Assembly: GCA_040387475.1 (NCBI GenBank)
Contig: JAZKDT010000017.1
Span: 1-64,000, forward strand
Length of the DNA: 64,000 bases
Direction: 5' to 3'
Source: UBA4416 sp040387475
GTDB lineage: Bacteria; Bacteroidota; Bacteroidia; B-17B0; Aurantibacillaceae
Shown: positions 22,873 through 32,600 of the stretch, piece by piece
Layout of the letters: every line of letters begins with the position of its first letter
How positions within the stretch are numbered: position 1 is the first letter of the stretch
Notes under the pieces: generated by a model
The model's database searches: none
Told to the model about the DNA's origin: nothing
What the model saw: the letters and a program-made list of their open reading frames with translations, nothing else
Position numbers and translations under genes: made by a program

Positions 22873-25869
22873 TTATTCTACAATTAATTTCCTGGTAATT
22901 TCTTTTCCTTTAGAAATTAATCGGATGAAGTAAATGCCTTTACTGAGGTGCAATTGCTCAACGTCAACGGTCAGTGTATTTATTCCAGAATGCACGTCAA
23001 CTATTTTTTCGTCCGCCAGTTTCCCCTGAGCATCAAATAAGGTATAATTTATTTGTTCTTCAGATGAACTTATGAGGCTAATTGTAGCTATTTGGCTAGC
23101 AGGGTTTGGATAAACAGATAAGTCGTTAAAGATATTGTTTTGTACTATTCCGGTTGACATTAAATAAATAACACCGTCACTGACAGCACTATCGCTAACC
23201 AGTCCAGCGCCATTCATCGCTTTAACCATGATAAAATATTTTTGATTATTTACTAAGCTTAATCCTGCTTTAGTAGCAGATAAATTCAAGCTGTTTAATG
23301 TCCAGGGTGTAATATCCTGTAAACCGGCCATGGTGCCAATGGCGTAATAATAGGAAGCAACACCGGAGTTGGTATCCTTAGCTGTCGTATAATTCAGATC
23401 TAACTGCGTTCCCACATAGGTGGTATCAATGTCATTACCTGTTCCATCGTTTATAACCGAAGGAACAATTGCTTTTGTCCAGTCAACATTTAACGTGTTA
23501 GATGAAGTGGAGGATAAATTATCTGCATTATCTTTTGTGATGCTACTTATCTTTCCCGCAGCAGTTGCAGGCGTTGGATTTTCGTTACGAAGGTCGTTGG
23601 TATTTGCACTGCCTACTAAAATAGTATGAGAGGCCGCTCTTGAACGAAACACTTTAAAATCATCTACTTTGAATGTACTGTTCCCGCTTCTGAAAGAAAC
23701 CGCTGTTCCATTTGCATGGGGCGTAGCATCTGTCCAGGAAGCAATGAATACATTATTTTGCCATACTTTTATTTCACCCGTAATGCGGTCATACGATATT
23801 TTGTAATCGTACGTTGTGCCAGGAGTTATATTGATGCTTGCCGAAAAGGTAGGCAACCCGATCGTATTAGCAACAGACTTATAAAATTCCACAGAGCTTT
23901 GGTCGGGTCTAAACCAAATCATGTAACTGTTTCCTCGTTGGGTTTGAGAAGGATTATCACAGGCAATGTAAATGCCTGCCCGGCGATTTGTGTTAGCGCC
24001 TGTAATAGTTCCTTTAAAACAATATAAGTAGCGGTTTGATAAACTCTGGGTCACCGTGGCATATAAATTTGTATTGGCGTTTGTTTCGTCGGTTTGAATT
24101 AACGCCCCCGAAGAAATGCTCCATGTTCCTGCAGAGTTTGTCCAGTCTGGATGTATGGCAGTCCCATTAAAATCATCATTAAAAAATCCGCGGTTCCCAT
24201 TTGCTCGCCATTCCACGCCGTTATAATAGGTTGGCTGATAAAAACTTTTTTCAATGCCGGTGCCGCCACTGTTATCTGCATCGGTATATGTGGCTGTAAA
24301 ATTTTGCGTAATCCATCCGGTTGGTGTTACAATTTGCGTTGTTGGAATCGTATTATCCTGAATGCATGTCCACAAGGCCTTAAATCCACCTTTTACCGTG
24401 CCGTTATCCGATTTGAATCTCACCGTCAAAACCGGTCCGGAGGATATGATCGTTGCAGGAATAACCGTACCAGTATAAGCCCCTAAAATTGGAGCTGCTG
24501 TAGTAGAACCGTCATATATGTATAACGAATCGTAACCTTGTTCCAGATCCATCTGGCTAAAACTTAATTGTACTTTACTGGCACCTGTGGGAGCAATGGA
24601 GTAGGTGTAGGATTCACCATCGTAATAATTTCTTCCGGGCCCGCCCATATCGTAAATGCTATCGGTACAAGGCACGGTACCGCAATCCGAAAATTTATTT
24701 TTGATCAGGTCCCATAAATCGGAGTAGCCATCATCATAACCTAATGCCCAGATACCTATGCCGCCAATGCCTCGTTGGTTTACCAAATCAAATTTGCGGC
24801 TGTAACTATACATATCATCTATCCAGCATTGACGCCAAAGCCCTGCGCTTTGGTATGAATAGTAAGGGCTGAAACTATTGTTTTCCCAGTGCTTATTTGC
24901 CGCTGAATAAGTACCAGCTGTATTTTTTACATAATTGTATAAACGGGATGTTGTAAAACCTCCCGTTGTGGCAGATGGAGCCGTGTTTCCCGCAGTTTCC
25001 CATTCGCGGCCATACCATGGCAGGCCCAGTAACAGTTTGCTTTTTGTAGCACCCTGTTTCAAATAATAGGTAATGGATTTAGCTAAAGTATAATTATAAC
25101 CTGTTTGAAAGTTATATAGAGGCGCTTCGGGTCCGGCGGTTGATGAACCCGAATAATAATAATCATAACCCATAATGATAAAATTATCCACCAGCGGATT
25201 TAAGGCCGGAATATCAAAGCTGGTGCTCCAGTCAACTGCGTATAAAGCCATAGTTACTTTATAATTTGAATTGGCGGCGTGCACCTGGTTGCAAAGATTG
25301 GTCATAAAAGCTGTAAAAGGAACTTTATCACTTGCTCCCATACCTTCAAAATCAATATTAAGGCCGTTACCGCCACGACTTTGCAGTAAATTAATGGCAT
25401 TGGTTATAAAGGTTTGTTGTGCCGTTGAGCTGGCCCAGAAGGTTGAATGGCTGCTGAATAAGGTAGCGCAAAAATGAACATTGACACTGTTACTCAGGGC
25501 TGCGGTTACAGCGGCGCTCGTATTCCAGGCAAAAGATGTGTTTGTATTGTTTCCGGTAGTTGGACTTACCCCGTAATCAAAATAACAAAAATCACTCAGC
25601 ATGCTCCAGTCGTAGTTGGTATATACAGAGCCAACCCAATACGGGTGCCAGCCATACACTTTTTTATTAAGATTGCAGGCCGCTGAAGTTTTCGACTTAG
25701 GATTAATTTGATAAACCGTACCATTTTCAATGGTATTTAAACTATCCCATTGAGTGTCTTTAGTAAAGTTGTAATTTTTATAATACATACTTTGTTCCTG
25801 AACGGTTGATGATTGCTGCGCAAAAAAGGAAAAGGGAAATAAAAGAAGGAGAAGTAGCTTTTGGGTCAT
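22873..25869 (-). CDS. Secreted glycoside hydrolase family 18 protein with CUB and T9SS sorting domain
   Basis: A 998-aa multidomain exported protein. A signal peptide (1-18) is followed by a GH18 TIM barrel (about 70-400). A CUB domain lies at about 405-500 (FSQMDLEQGYDSLYIYDGS). A laminin-G/concanavalin-like beta-sandwich region spans about 565-745, then Ig/FN3-like stretches, and a type A T9SS C-terminal signal at about 925-998 (LSVYPNPASQ...KGIYFIRLISKGKEITRKLIVE). GH18 members cut chitin or related beta-1,4-GlcNAc polymers with a catalytic Glu in DxxDxDxE. Here the motif reads N168-G-L-N171-I-D173-F-E175: the acid/base Glu and the last Asp are kept, while two Asp are Asn. Activity is plausible but uncertain. 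It is first gene of an operon with the 307-aa protein and glycosyltransferase. Confidence 0.88.
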   Translation of the reverse strand: MTQKLLLLLLFPFSFFAQQSSTVQEQSMYYKNYNFTKDTQWDSLNTIENGTVYQINPKSKTSAACNLNKKVYGWHPYWVGSVYTNYDWSMLSDFCYFDYGVSPTTGNNTNTSFAWNTSAAVTAALSNSVNVHFCATLFSSHSTFWASSTAQQTFITNAINLLQSRGGNGLNIDFEGMGASDKVPFTAFMTNLCNQVHAANSNYKVTMALYAVDWSTSFDIPALNPLVDNFIIMGYDYYYSGSSTAGPEAPLYNFQTGYNYTLAKSITYYLKQGATKSKLLLGLPWYGREWETAGNTAPSATTGGFTTSRLYNYVKNTAGTYSAANKHWENNSFSPYYSYQSAGLWRQCWIDDMYSYSRKFDLVNQRGIGGIGIWALGYDDGYSDLWDLIKNKFSDCGTVPCTDSIYDMGGPGRNYYDGESYTYSIAPTGASKVQLSFSQMDLEQGYDSLYIYDGSTTAAPILGAYTGTVIPATIISSGPVLTVRFKSDNGTVKGGFKALWTCIQDNTIPTTQIVTPTGWITQNFTATYTDADNSGGTGIEKSFYQPTYYNGVEWRANGNRGFFNDDFNGTAIHPDWTNSAGTWSISSGALIQTDETNANTNLYATVTQSLSNRYLYCFKGTITGANTNRRAGIYIACDNPSQTQRGNSYMIWFRPDQSSVEFYKSVANTIGLPTFSASINITPGTTYDYKISYDRITGEIKVWQNNVFIASWTDATPHANGTAVSFRSGNSTFKVDDFKVFRSRAASHTILVGSANTNDLRNENPTPATAAGKISSITKDNADNLSSTSSNTLNVDWTKAIVPSVINDGTGNDIDTTYVGTQLDLNYTTAKDTNSGVASYYYAIGTMAGLQDITPWTLNSLNLSATKAGLSLVNNQKYFIMVKAMNGAGLVSDSAVSDGVIYLMSTGIVQNNIFNDLSVYPNPASQIATISLISSSEEQINYTLFDAQGKLADEKIVDVHSGINTLTVDVEQLHLSKGIYFIRLISKGKEITRKLIVE

Positions 25870-25908
25870 ATAAACGGTATTAAAATATTTTTCGGTGACC
25901 TAATATAA

Positions 25909-25942
25909 TAAAAAAGCCGCCCGTATATACAGGCAGCTTTGT
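25909..25942 (-). terminator. Rho-independent terminator of rpmH
   Basis: On the minus strand AAAGCTGCCTG-TATATA-CGGGCGGCTTTTTT folds into a stem with G-U pairs and a T-tract, 33 bp after the rpmH stop. Confidence 0.75.
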
Positions 25943-25974
25943 TAAAAAGGTACTAAATTGCTTTAGAAAAGGTA

Positions 25975-26130
25975 TTATTTATGAGTTTTTTCGCTCGATA
26001 CAGTTAATTTTGCACGACCCTTAGCTCTACGGGAAGCTATAACTCTACGACCGTTAGCTGATGACATACGCTCGCGGAATCCGTGTTTATTTCTTCTTTT
26101 ACGTTGCGATGGTTGGAAAGTCCGTTTCAT
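25975..26130 (-). CDS. rpmH: 50S ribosomal protein L34
   Basis: A 51-aa basic protein starting MKRTFQPSQRKRRNKHGFRE and continuing RMSSANGRRVIASRRAKGRA, an unmistakable L34. It sits in the large ribosomal subunit near the exit tunnel and is the smallest L protein here. The C-terminal extension (KLTVSSEKTHK) is typical of Bacteroidota. In many bacteria rpmH lies next to rnpA and dnaA; here rnpA is not adjacent, as is usual in this phylum. It has a near-perfect promoter (26174-26204) and its own terminator. Confidence 0.97.
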   Translation of the reverse strand: MKRTFQPSQRKRRNKHGFRERMSSANGRRVIASRRAKGRAKLTVSSEKTHK

Positions 26131-26173
26131 GGTGTTAGTATTTAAATGTTATAAGTTTTTCAAAATTGGACTG

Positions 26174-26204
26174 CAAATATAATGGATTTTTATTATGCGG
26201 CAAA
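26174..26204 (-). promoter_or_regulatory. rpmH promoter, consensus TTTG-N19-TAnnTTTG
   Basis: On the minus strand TTTG (26204-26201), 19 bp, then TATATTTG (26181-26174). This fits the Bacteroidota primary sigma-factor consensus exactly and leaves a leader of roughly 40 nt before rpmH. Confidence 0.8.
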
Positions 26205-26265
26205 TTTTTTCTGAAATTTAACCCGAAATTTAACCCTTTTTTAGATGAAACCTCTGTAAAAACAA

Positions 26266-26273
26266 TACCTTTG
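26266..26273 (+). promoter_or_regulatory. Bacteroidota -7 element of the ABC exporter gene
   Basis: TACCTTTG matches TAnnTTTG and lies 20 nt before the ATG at 26294. A T-rich stretch takes the place of -33. Confidence 0.5.
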
Positions 26274-26293
26274 CACTCAAATTTACTGTAAAA

Positions 26294-28137
26294 ATGGCAA
26301 AAGCTACCGGTGTTAAGCACAAAAGCAAAGACGATATTCCAAAAGCAAAATTATCCAAAGAGAACTTCCAAAAATCTTTCCGCCTATTTCAGTATCTCGG
26401 CAAATCCAAGTGGGTTTTTGCCCTGGGGATGGTTTTTGTAGCGGGTACTGCGGCAGTTGGCCTTTACTTCCCCGTTGTGGCGGGTAAAATGTTTGGCTAT
26501 TTGGGGCAAACAGCTATGGCCGCCAATGTTTTTAAAGATATGGTTTCGGGTACAGGTACCGAATTGCTCATATTATTGGTTATTCAAGGTCTTGTTTCTT
26601 TTGGCAGGGTATATACGTTTTCCGTTGTAACAGAAAACATTTTAAAAGGTCTGCGAACGGATACATTTAATAAACTTGTAAAAATGCCCATGAGTTTTTA
26701 TTCAAAAAATCAGGTGGCAGATTTAAGCAGTCGTTTATCAACTGATATAAATGTTATTTCTGAAGCATTTACCGTAAATATTGCGGAAGTTATTCGTCAA
26801 ACGATTGTAGGTGTTGGCGGTTTATGTTTATTGATTTATTTTACTTCATGGGATGTAGCCAAATGGTTCATAATTATTATCCCACCACTAACGATCGTTG
26901 CTATTTTATACGGGCGTAAGATCAGAGGTTATTCAAAAGGGCTACAGGATAAAATATCTGAATCCAGCATCATTGTTTCTGAAGCATTAACGGGGATTAC
27001 AAGTGTGAAAGCGTTTACAAATGAGGCTTTAGAGATTGGGAAATATGACAAGGTTACCACAGAGATTCGAAAATTTGGAATAAAATATGGCGTGATGAGA
27101 GGGTCATTCTTTGCGTTCATCATCATGTGTATTTTTGGTTCCATCTTTTTTATTCNNNNNNNNNNATTCTTTATAAGATGTTACTGTTGATGAAAGCAGG
27201 CGAGTTATCTTCTGAGAATTTTGGAATTTTTATGATGTTATCATTATTTGTGGCTGGTTCTTTGGGCGGACTTCCGGAGCAATTGGCTTCTATTCAAAGA
27301 GCCTTGGGCGCAACCGATCGCGTGTTTGAAATTATTGACGATATTCATGAAGAAATCAATTTAGCGCACAGAAATAATTTAAATCTGAACAGGGTAAAAG
27401 GAAACCTGGAATTTAAAAACATTAAATTTATTTACCCAACCCGACCTGATTTCGTTGTTCTGCATGATATTTCGTTCAGCGTGGTGGCAGGACAAACAGT
27501 AGCATTAGTTGGCAGCAGCGGCAGTGGTAAATCTACTCTGGCAGCTTTAACATTACGATTTTACGAACCCACAACCGGCGAATACACGATCGATGGGAAG
27601 AAATCATCCGATTATGACCTTACTGAATTACGCGATCAGATGGCCATTGTACCACAGGATGTGCTTTTGTTTGGCGGAACTATAAAAGAGAATATTTTAT
27701 ACGGAAAACCAAATGCTACTGATGCCGATGTCATTGAAGCTGCGAAACAAGCCAATGCGTATGACTTTATTATGAGTTTCCCCGATCAATTTGAAACACT
27801 GGTTGGCGATCGAGGTATCCAGTTATCTGGTGGACAACGCCAACGCGTTGCCATTGCAAGAGCTGTTTTAAAAAATCCTTCCATTTTAATTTTAGATGAA
27901 GCAACGTCGTCTTTAGATAGCGAAAGCGAACGTTTGGTGCAGGATGCTTTGGATAAATTAATGATCGGCAGAACCTCCATTGTGATTGCTCATCGCTTAT
28001 CTACCATTAGAAAAGCAGATAAAATTGTAGTGTTGCAAAAAGGCGAGGTAGTTGAAATGGGCACGCACCAGGAACTGATGACCAATGATGCCGGACTTTA
28101 TCAAAAGTTAAGCAGGTTGCAGCTGGAGTTGACATAA
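26294..28137 (+). CDS. ABC exporter, fused membrane and ATPase half-transporter (MsbA/ABCB type), interrupted by N gap
   Basis: A homodimer-forming exporter of lipids, peptides or drugs; the substrate is unknown. The transmembrane domain (about six helices) is followed by an ATPase with Walker A GSSGSGKST, Q-loop VPQDVLLFGG, signature LSGGQRQRVAIARAVL, Walker B ILILDEATSSLDSES and H-loop AHRLSTI. Ten Ns at 27156-27165 put the two halves in different frames. Both contig ends carry ATTC; merging that 4-bp overlap gives one continuous frame (..FGSIFFILYKMLLLMKAG..) of 609 aa, the usual length for this family. The gene is therefore very likely intact. Convergence with no partner gene suggests a standalone homodimeric exporter. 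Confidence 0.9.
27156..27165. other. Assembly gap (10 N) inside the ABC exporter gene
   Basis: The left contig ends ...TTTTTATTC and the right begins ATTCTTTATAAG. Collapsing the shared ATTC restores the frame, so no sequence may be missing. Confidence 0.8.
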
Positions 28138-28156
28138 ATTTTTATATCTTCAATAA

Positions 28157-28819
28157 ATGAGATCTTTTACGTTGATCCTGTTTTTTCTTGTAACACTGGT
28201 TTCATGTAAAAAAAATGTTGAGCCGGAAAAGGAAAATCGCACGTGTAGTTTATTTACGAGTTTAAGCTCTGATACAAATTACATTCCGCACAAAAAAAAT
28301 AACTATTGGCAATACTGCTATGAAGGTTCTTATGTTGCCTGGAGTGGTTGGTCTGCAGTAATAACATGCGATACGGTTATCAGCGGTAAAGCGTATTTTT
28401 CGCGAACATTCAGTTTTACGGCAGGACATTCAGGAGGTGGTGCAGGTTCAGCATTAATTGGAGATAGCAGTAGTTATTATTCAATGATCGATAACTCAGG
28501 AAAATATTATTATCTGAAATATCGCTACCAAAATCCTTCGCATATTCGGGATTCGATTATGATAATTAATCCCTTTGCGCTGAATGGCGATACTATATAT
28601 AACAATTCATTGGCAGGAATAAAAGTTGTTGTAATAAATAAGAATGAAACCTTCTATTCAATTGCAGGTTGTTACCATTCAAGAGTAATATTAAGCGCAA
28701 ATTCCGGAATCACAAAAATCGTTGACCATTATTTTAGAAAAGGACTTGGTGAAATTTATTTTACTGAAAATATTTCAGAAAAGAAAGGAGAAATTCTTTC
28801 AATGGCTACAATACATTAA
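28157..28819 (+). CDS. Putative lipoprotein, function unknown
   Basis: A 220-aa protein. The signal peptide ends in a lipobox (LVTLVSC, Cys17), predicting a lipid anchor. The mature part is beta-rich, with YIPHKKNNYWQYCYEGSY near residue 45 and a GHSGGGAGSALIG turn. The pattern resembles Bacteroidota lipoproteins of unknown function. It starts 19 bp after the ABC exporter and may be cotranscribed with it. Its 3' end overlaps the convergent ybeY gene by 14 bp. Confidence 0.7.
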   Translation: MRSFTLILFFLVTLVSCKKNVEPEKENRTCSLFTSLSSDTNYIPHKKNNYWQYCYEGSYVAWSGWSAVITCDTVISGKAYFSRTFSFTAGHSGGGAGSALIGDSSSYYSMIDNSGKYYYLKYRYQNPSHIRDSIMIINPFALNGDTIYNNSLAGIKVVVINKNETFYSIAGCYHSRVILSANSGITKIVDHYFRKGLGEIYFTENISEKKGEILSMATIH

Positions 28820-29225
28820 ACAAATTTAAAGCTGCATTCTCTTTCTTTCTCATCAACTCAGCATCCGCTTTCGATTTGTCTTTGTAGCCGCATAAATGCA
28901 GAATACCGTGGATCATTACACGATGTAATTCGTCATCAAATGTTACCTTAAATTTTTCAGCGTTCTCTAAAACACGAACCACACTGATAAAAATATCGCT
29001 ATTGATAGTTTTACCTTCTGTGTAATCAAACGTAATAATGTCGGTAAGTGTATTGTGTTTTAAATGCTCGAGGTTAATTTCAAGTAATTCGTCATCTGTG
29101 CAAAAAATATAATTGATGGTACCAACCTGGTGTTTTTCTTTCTCGGTAACGGATTTGATCCATTGTTTAAGCTTCGTTTTTTCTTTAAGCTTAAAAGAAA
29201 TACTTTGATTGTTAAAAGAGATCAT
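28806..29225 (-). CDS. ybeY: Endoribonuclease YbeY (rRNA maturation)
   Basis: A 139-aa metal-dependent endoribonuclease acting in 16S rRNA 3' maturation and ribosome quality control. The zinc motif is H106-GILH110-LCGYKDKS; the third metal ligand, His in the E. coli motif HGxLHLxGYDH, is replaced by Asp/Lys, as seen generally in Bacteroidota homologues. The upstream NTLTDIITFDY motif is also present. It is the last gene of an operon with the DUF4175 protein and the ATPase; its ATG overlaps the stop of the ATPase gene. Confidence 0.93.
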   Translation of the reverse strand: MISFNNQSISFKLKEKTKLKQWIKSVTEKEKHQVGTINYIFCTDDELLEINLEHLKHNTLTDIITFDYTEGKTINSDIFISVVRVLENAEKFKVTFDDELHRVMIHGILHLCGYKDKSKADAELMRKKENAALNLFNVL

Positions 29226-29635
29226 TAATTCAAATTAAACGTCAGCATCACTTCCTGTCCGTTATTATTAAATTCAACTTTATCTGCTAAATTTTTCATT
29301 AAAAAAACCCCGCGTCCGTTTGGCTTATCCAGGTTCATGGGGTCAGTAGGGTCGGGTAAATTCTCATAATCAAAGCCATGTCCTTCATCCGCCACTGAAA
29401 AACAAATGTTTTTTTCGTGTGATTCAAATCCTATTTTAATGTGTTTTTTAGGGTTTCCTTCATTACCGTGATAAATGGCGTTATTTACAGCTTCAGTAAC
29501 CGCAATTAAAATATTACCGAAATTATCTTCATTTACATTAAATACATCGCACACATCTTCCACTAATCGTTCCACTAACCTAATATTCTCAGACGTGGAG
29601 GTGATATCTAATTTTTCTCCTTTAGCTGGTATCAT
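29225..29635 (-). CDS. ATP-binding anti-sigma-type serine kinase (RsbW/SpoIIAB-like)
   Basis: A 136-aa GHKL ATPase without a His-phosphotransfer domain. The N box is NILIAVTEAVNNAIYHGN, the G1 box DEGHGFDYENLP and the G2 box NGRGVFLMKNLAD, with the usual length for RsbW-like proteins. These proteins bind a sigma factor or phosphorylate an anti-anti-sigma factor in partner-switching. No STAS partner is adjacent here. SpoIIE-type phosphatases at 57946-61934 could be the opposing enzymes, though they are distant. It overlaps the DUF4175 gene by four bases and ybeY by one. Confidence 0.85.
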   Translation of the reverse strand: MIPAKGEKLDITSTSENIRLVERLVEDVCDVFNVNEDNFGNILIAVTEAVNNAIYHGNEGNPKKHIKIGFESHEKNICFSVADEGHGFDYENLPDPTDPMNLDKPNGRGVFLMKNLADKVEFNNNGQEVMLTFNLN

Positions 29636-32600
29636 TTGTTTACGCTATTAAAATATTCATTAACTTTTTGCTTGTAGTAAGGTGTTAAACTTGGAGAAAC
29701 CGTATTTAACAACTCCAGTTCTTTTTCTCTAAGTCTTTTATACTCTAAAAATTGCGTAGGGTTACTTAAAACCTGATTTTTTGCCTCATTACTCTTTCTT
29801 TGTTCATCCTGCTCTCGTTCGCGCTCAGCTTTTTCACTTTCTAAAAGTTTTGTGATAATGTCCTGCTGACGTTTCATTGTTTCCTGGCTAATTTGGCGGT
29901 TAACTATGTCTTTTTCAGTTTGTTCCATCATATCGGCAATATTTCCGCCGGGATTTGATCCCCCTTCTTTTTTTATTTTATCCATCATTTGTTGCATCTG
30001 CCTGCGCAAAGCCTCCTGTTGTGCTGCCATTTTCGCTAATTGCTCGCTCATTCCCTGGCCTTGCTGTCCTGGCATCATTCCTTTTTGCCCACCTTGCTGA
30101 CCCATGCCACCTTGTCCACCTGGTTTTTGTCCACCCGGCTTTTGCCCGGGTTTATCGCCGGGTTTTTGTCCACCGGGTTTTTGTCCCTGTTCTAATTGTT
30201 TTTTGAGCTCCGCTAACTGGTCATTTAATTTTTGCTGCATTTGCTTCATGCTTTGCATACTTGGCTTACCATCACCCGGCTTAGTAGATTGACTTGGTTT
30301 TTGGCCTTTGCCCGGTTTTTTACAGGCACCATTTCCTGGTTTCGCTTCTTTTGCTGCTTTCGCCTCCTTTTGCATTTGTTCTAACGATTCATTTAACAGA
30401 AGGGCCAGGTTATTAATAGACGTCATGGAGTATTGCATGCGTATTTGAGCATCAGCTTGCATGCGTTCGGCCAAAGAGCCTACTGCTTTACCCATATTCA
30501 TATGAATCGCAGAAATTTCTCTGTTTACAACAGCGCTGATGGCCGGTTGCCGTTTACTGATGGCGAGAAGACTATCTTCAATGATTTTTGAATCATCCTG
30601 TAGTTTTTTTTGAGTCTGCGTTATTTTTAAATATTGAGGATTGTCGGACTTTAATTTTGCGAGTTGACCCATCAGATCTTCTTGCGCAAATGAAAGGTTC
30701 AATAAATTTTCTAAGATCTGGCGAACAGCCTGCATATCTTCTTCTTGTTCTTCCTTCTCCATTTTTTCCATAGCCTGCTGCATTTGCTGCTTCATTTCTT
30801 CCATCTTATCGGAAGCTTGTTTTTGAGACTTGGAGGCATTCTTTTTATTATTCTGATTTAACTGCTCAGAACTATTTTCCATCTCCTTCGAGATTTCATT
30901 TTGTTTTTCTTCAGTTTTAGGAATATCATTCGGACTTTCAAGAGCTGCATTTTTTTCCTGCATTTCTTTCATGTCTTTTTTAAGTTCGTCAAATTGCTTG
31001 TTCAGCTCATCCTGTTTTTTCTCTAATTCCTTGTTAGTTGATTCTTTTTTATCATCCGCTTTATCTTTACTGTCTTTATTTTCATCCTTCGAATCTTTAG
31101 GGTCGGATTTATTTTCGTCTTTTTTATCTTTTCCGTCTGGGTTCTCTTTAGTCACTTCCTTTCCTTTTGTCTCTTCTTTTCCTTTATTTCCTTCGGTTTC
31201 TTTTTTTAAAGCATCTTCTTTATTTTTAAGTTCATCTAATTTATCAATTGCCTGTTGCAGTTTTTGTTCCACTTCCATTTGTTTGAAAGCCTCCAGGGTT
31301 CTATCCAGCTCTTTCTCCATGTCTTTATTAGAAAGCTTCAATTCTTCCAGTTTTTGTTGAACCTGATTTTTGTCAAGTTTATCCAACATCTTATTCAACT
31401 CATCAAATAATTTTTTCATTTCAGGAGTCATGATGTTTTCAAACAATTGTTCTAACTGTTTTTGCTTTTCCAGCAACGATTCGTCCATTTGCTGATTTTC
31501 CTGTTGTTGTTGGTTATTGAGTTTGTTTTCCTGCTTGCTTTCTTCAATCTTATTTTTTAATTCGTTCTGTTTCTTTAAAATATCTTCCAGTTTTTTCTTC
31601 TCTTCATAACCCATTTGTTTTTTCTCCGTCAGTTTCTTGCTGAGGTCATTAATTTCTTTTTGCAGATCTTTTGCTTTTTTAGCGCCATCTTCCAGGTCTT
31701 TTTTGATTTCAGAATTATTTTTATCTGTAGCCTCGTTCATTTCATCAATAGTGGGTGCCTTGAATAACATGGTTCGTGTTTTGGCCGATTTTGAGCCGGT
31801 TACGCCATCATTATCCCATACTTCAAAAAAGTACTCTATCTTATCACCTGGCAATAATTCAAATTTCGACGCGTCTAAAAAATAATAGTAAGGCTGGGTA
31901 ATTCGCTGTTTATCAATTCCCATAACCTGCTCGCCGCTTTTTAATATAGCTTTTCCGGTAGAATCCTGTGTATAATGTGTGTATTTAAAGGTCAGGCGGG
32001 TAAAGCCATAATCATCTTTTACAGTTCCGGAGAAGTAAATATTTTGTGCGTTTAGTGAATCCAGTTTTTCACTTACATCAATTGCGGGACTTTGATCAGG
32101 AACAACATTGATGGAATAATTAACTGAATCAGGATTTCGTGTTAAAAAGTGATTCATAGTTTTGATGCTGTATGACATACTCTGCATCATACGTTTAGAG
32201 AAGGCGAATTCGTTTTCTGATGACCGGGAAATATCCACCAAAGTATCAGCGAAATTTAAAAATATCTGGTCAGTATTCTTTGTGTGAAATACCCATTGCA
32301 TTTTTGTGCCCTGCGGTATTTGCATATCACCCATGTTGGATACGGTTTCATTTTTTTTATTGAGGTAAGCGGGGTAACTTAATTGAATGTCGAATTTCAT
32401 CAACATAGGTTTTGGCAATACTTTTAACTCATAGGATTTGGAATTAAAGCCTGCCGCCATAAATACAAAATCCTGATCTTTTTGAACATTTTTAAAGGTA
32501 TAAGTATAATTTACGTTATTTACTTTTTCCATTTTATGTTCAACGCCATCCACCAGTACAAAAACCTCGTTAGGAATTTCGTTCCCGTTTAATTTAACTT

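Noticed and set aside
27127..27190. Frameshift or pseudogene in the ABC exporter
   Set aside because: The break coincides with ten Ns; a 4-bp overlap of the flanks restores the frame.
29906..31885. Several long plus-strand ORFs opposite the DUF4175 gene
   Set aside because: They mirror the Lys/Glu/Gln and Gly/Pro-rich codons of the real gene and have Ser/Phe/Leu or Cys/Pro bias typical of antisense reading.
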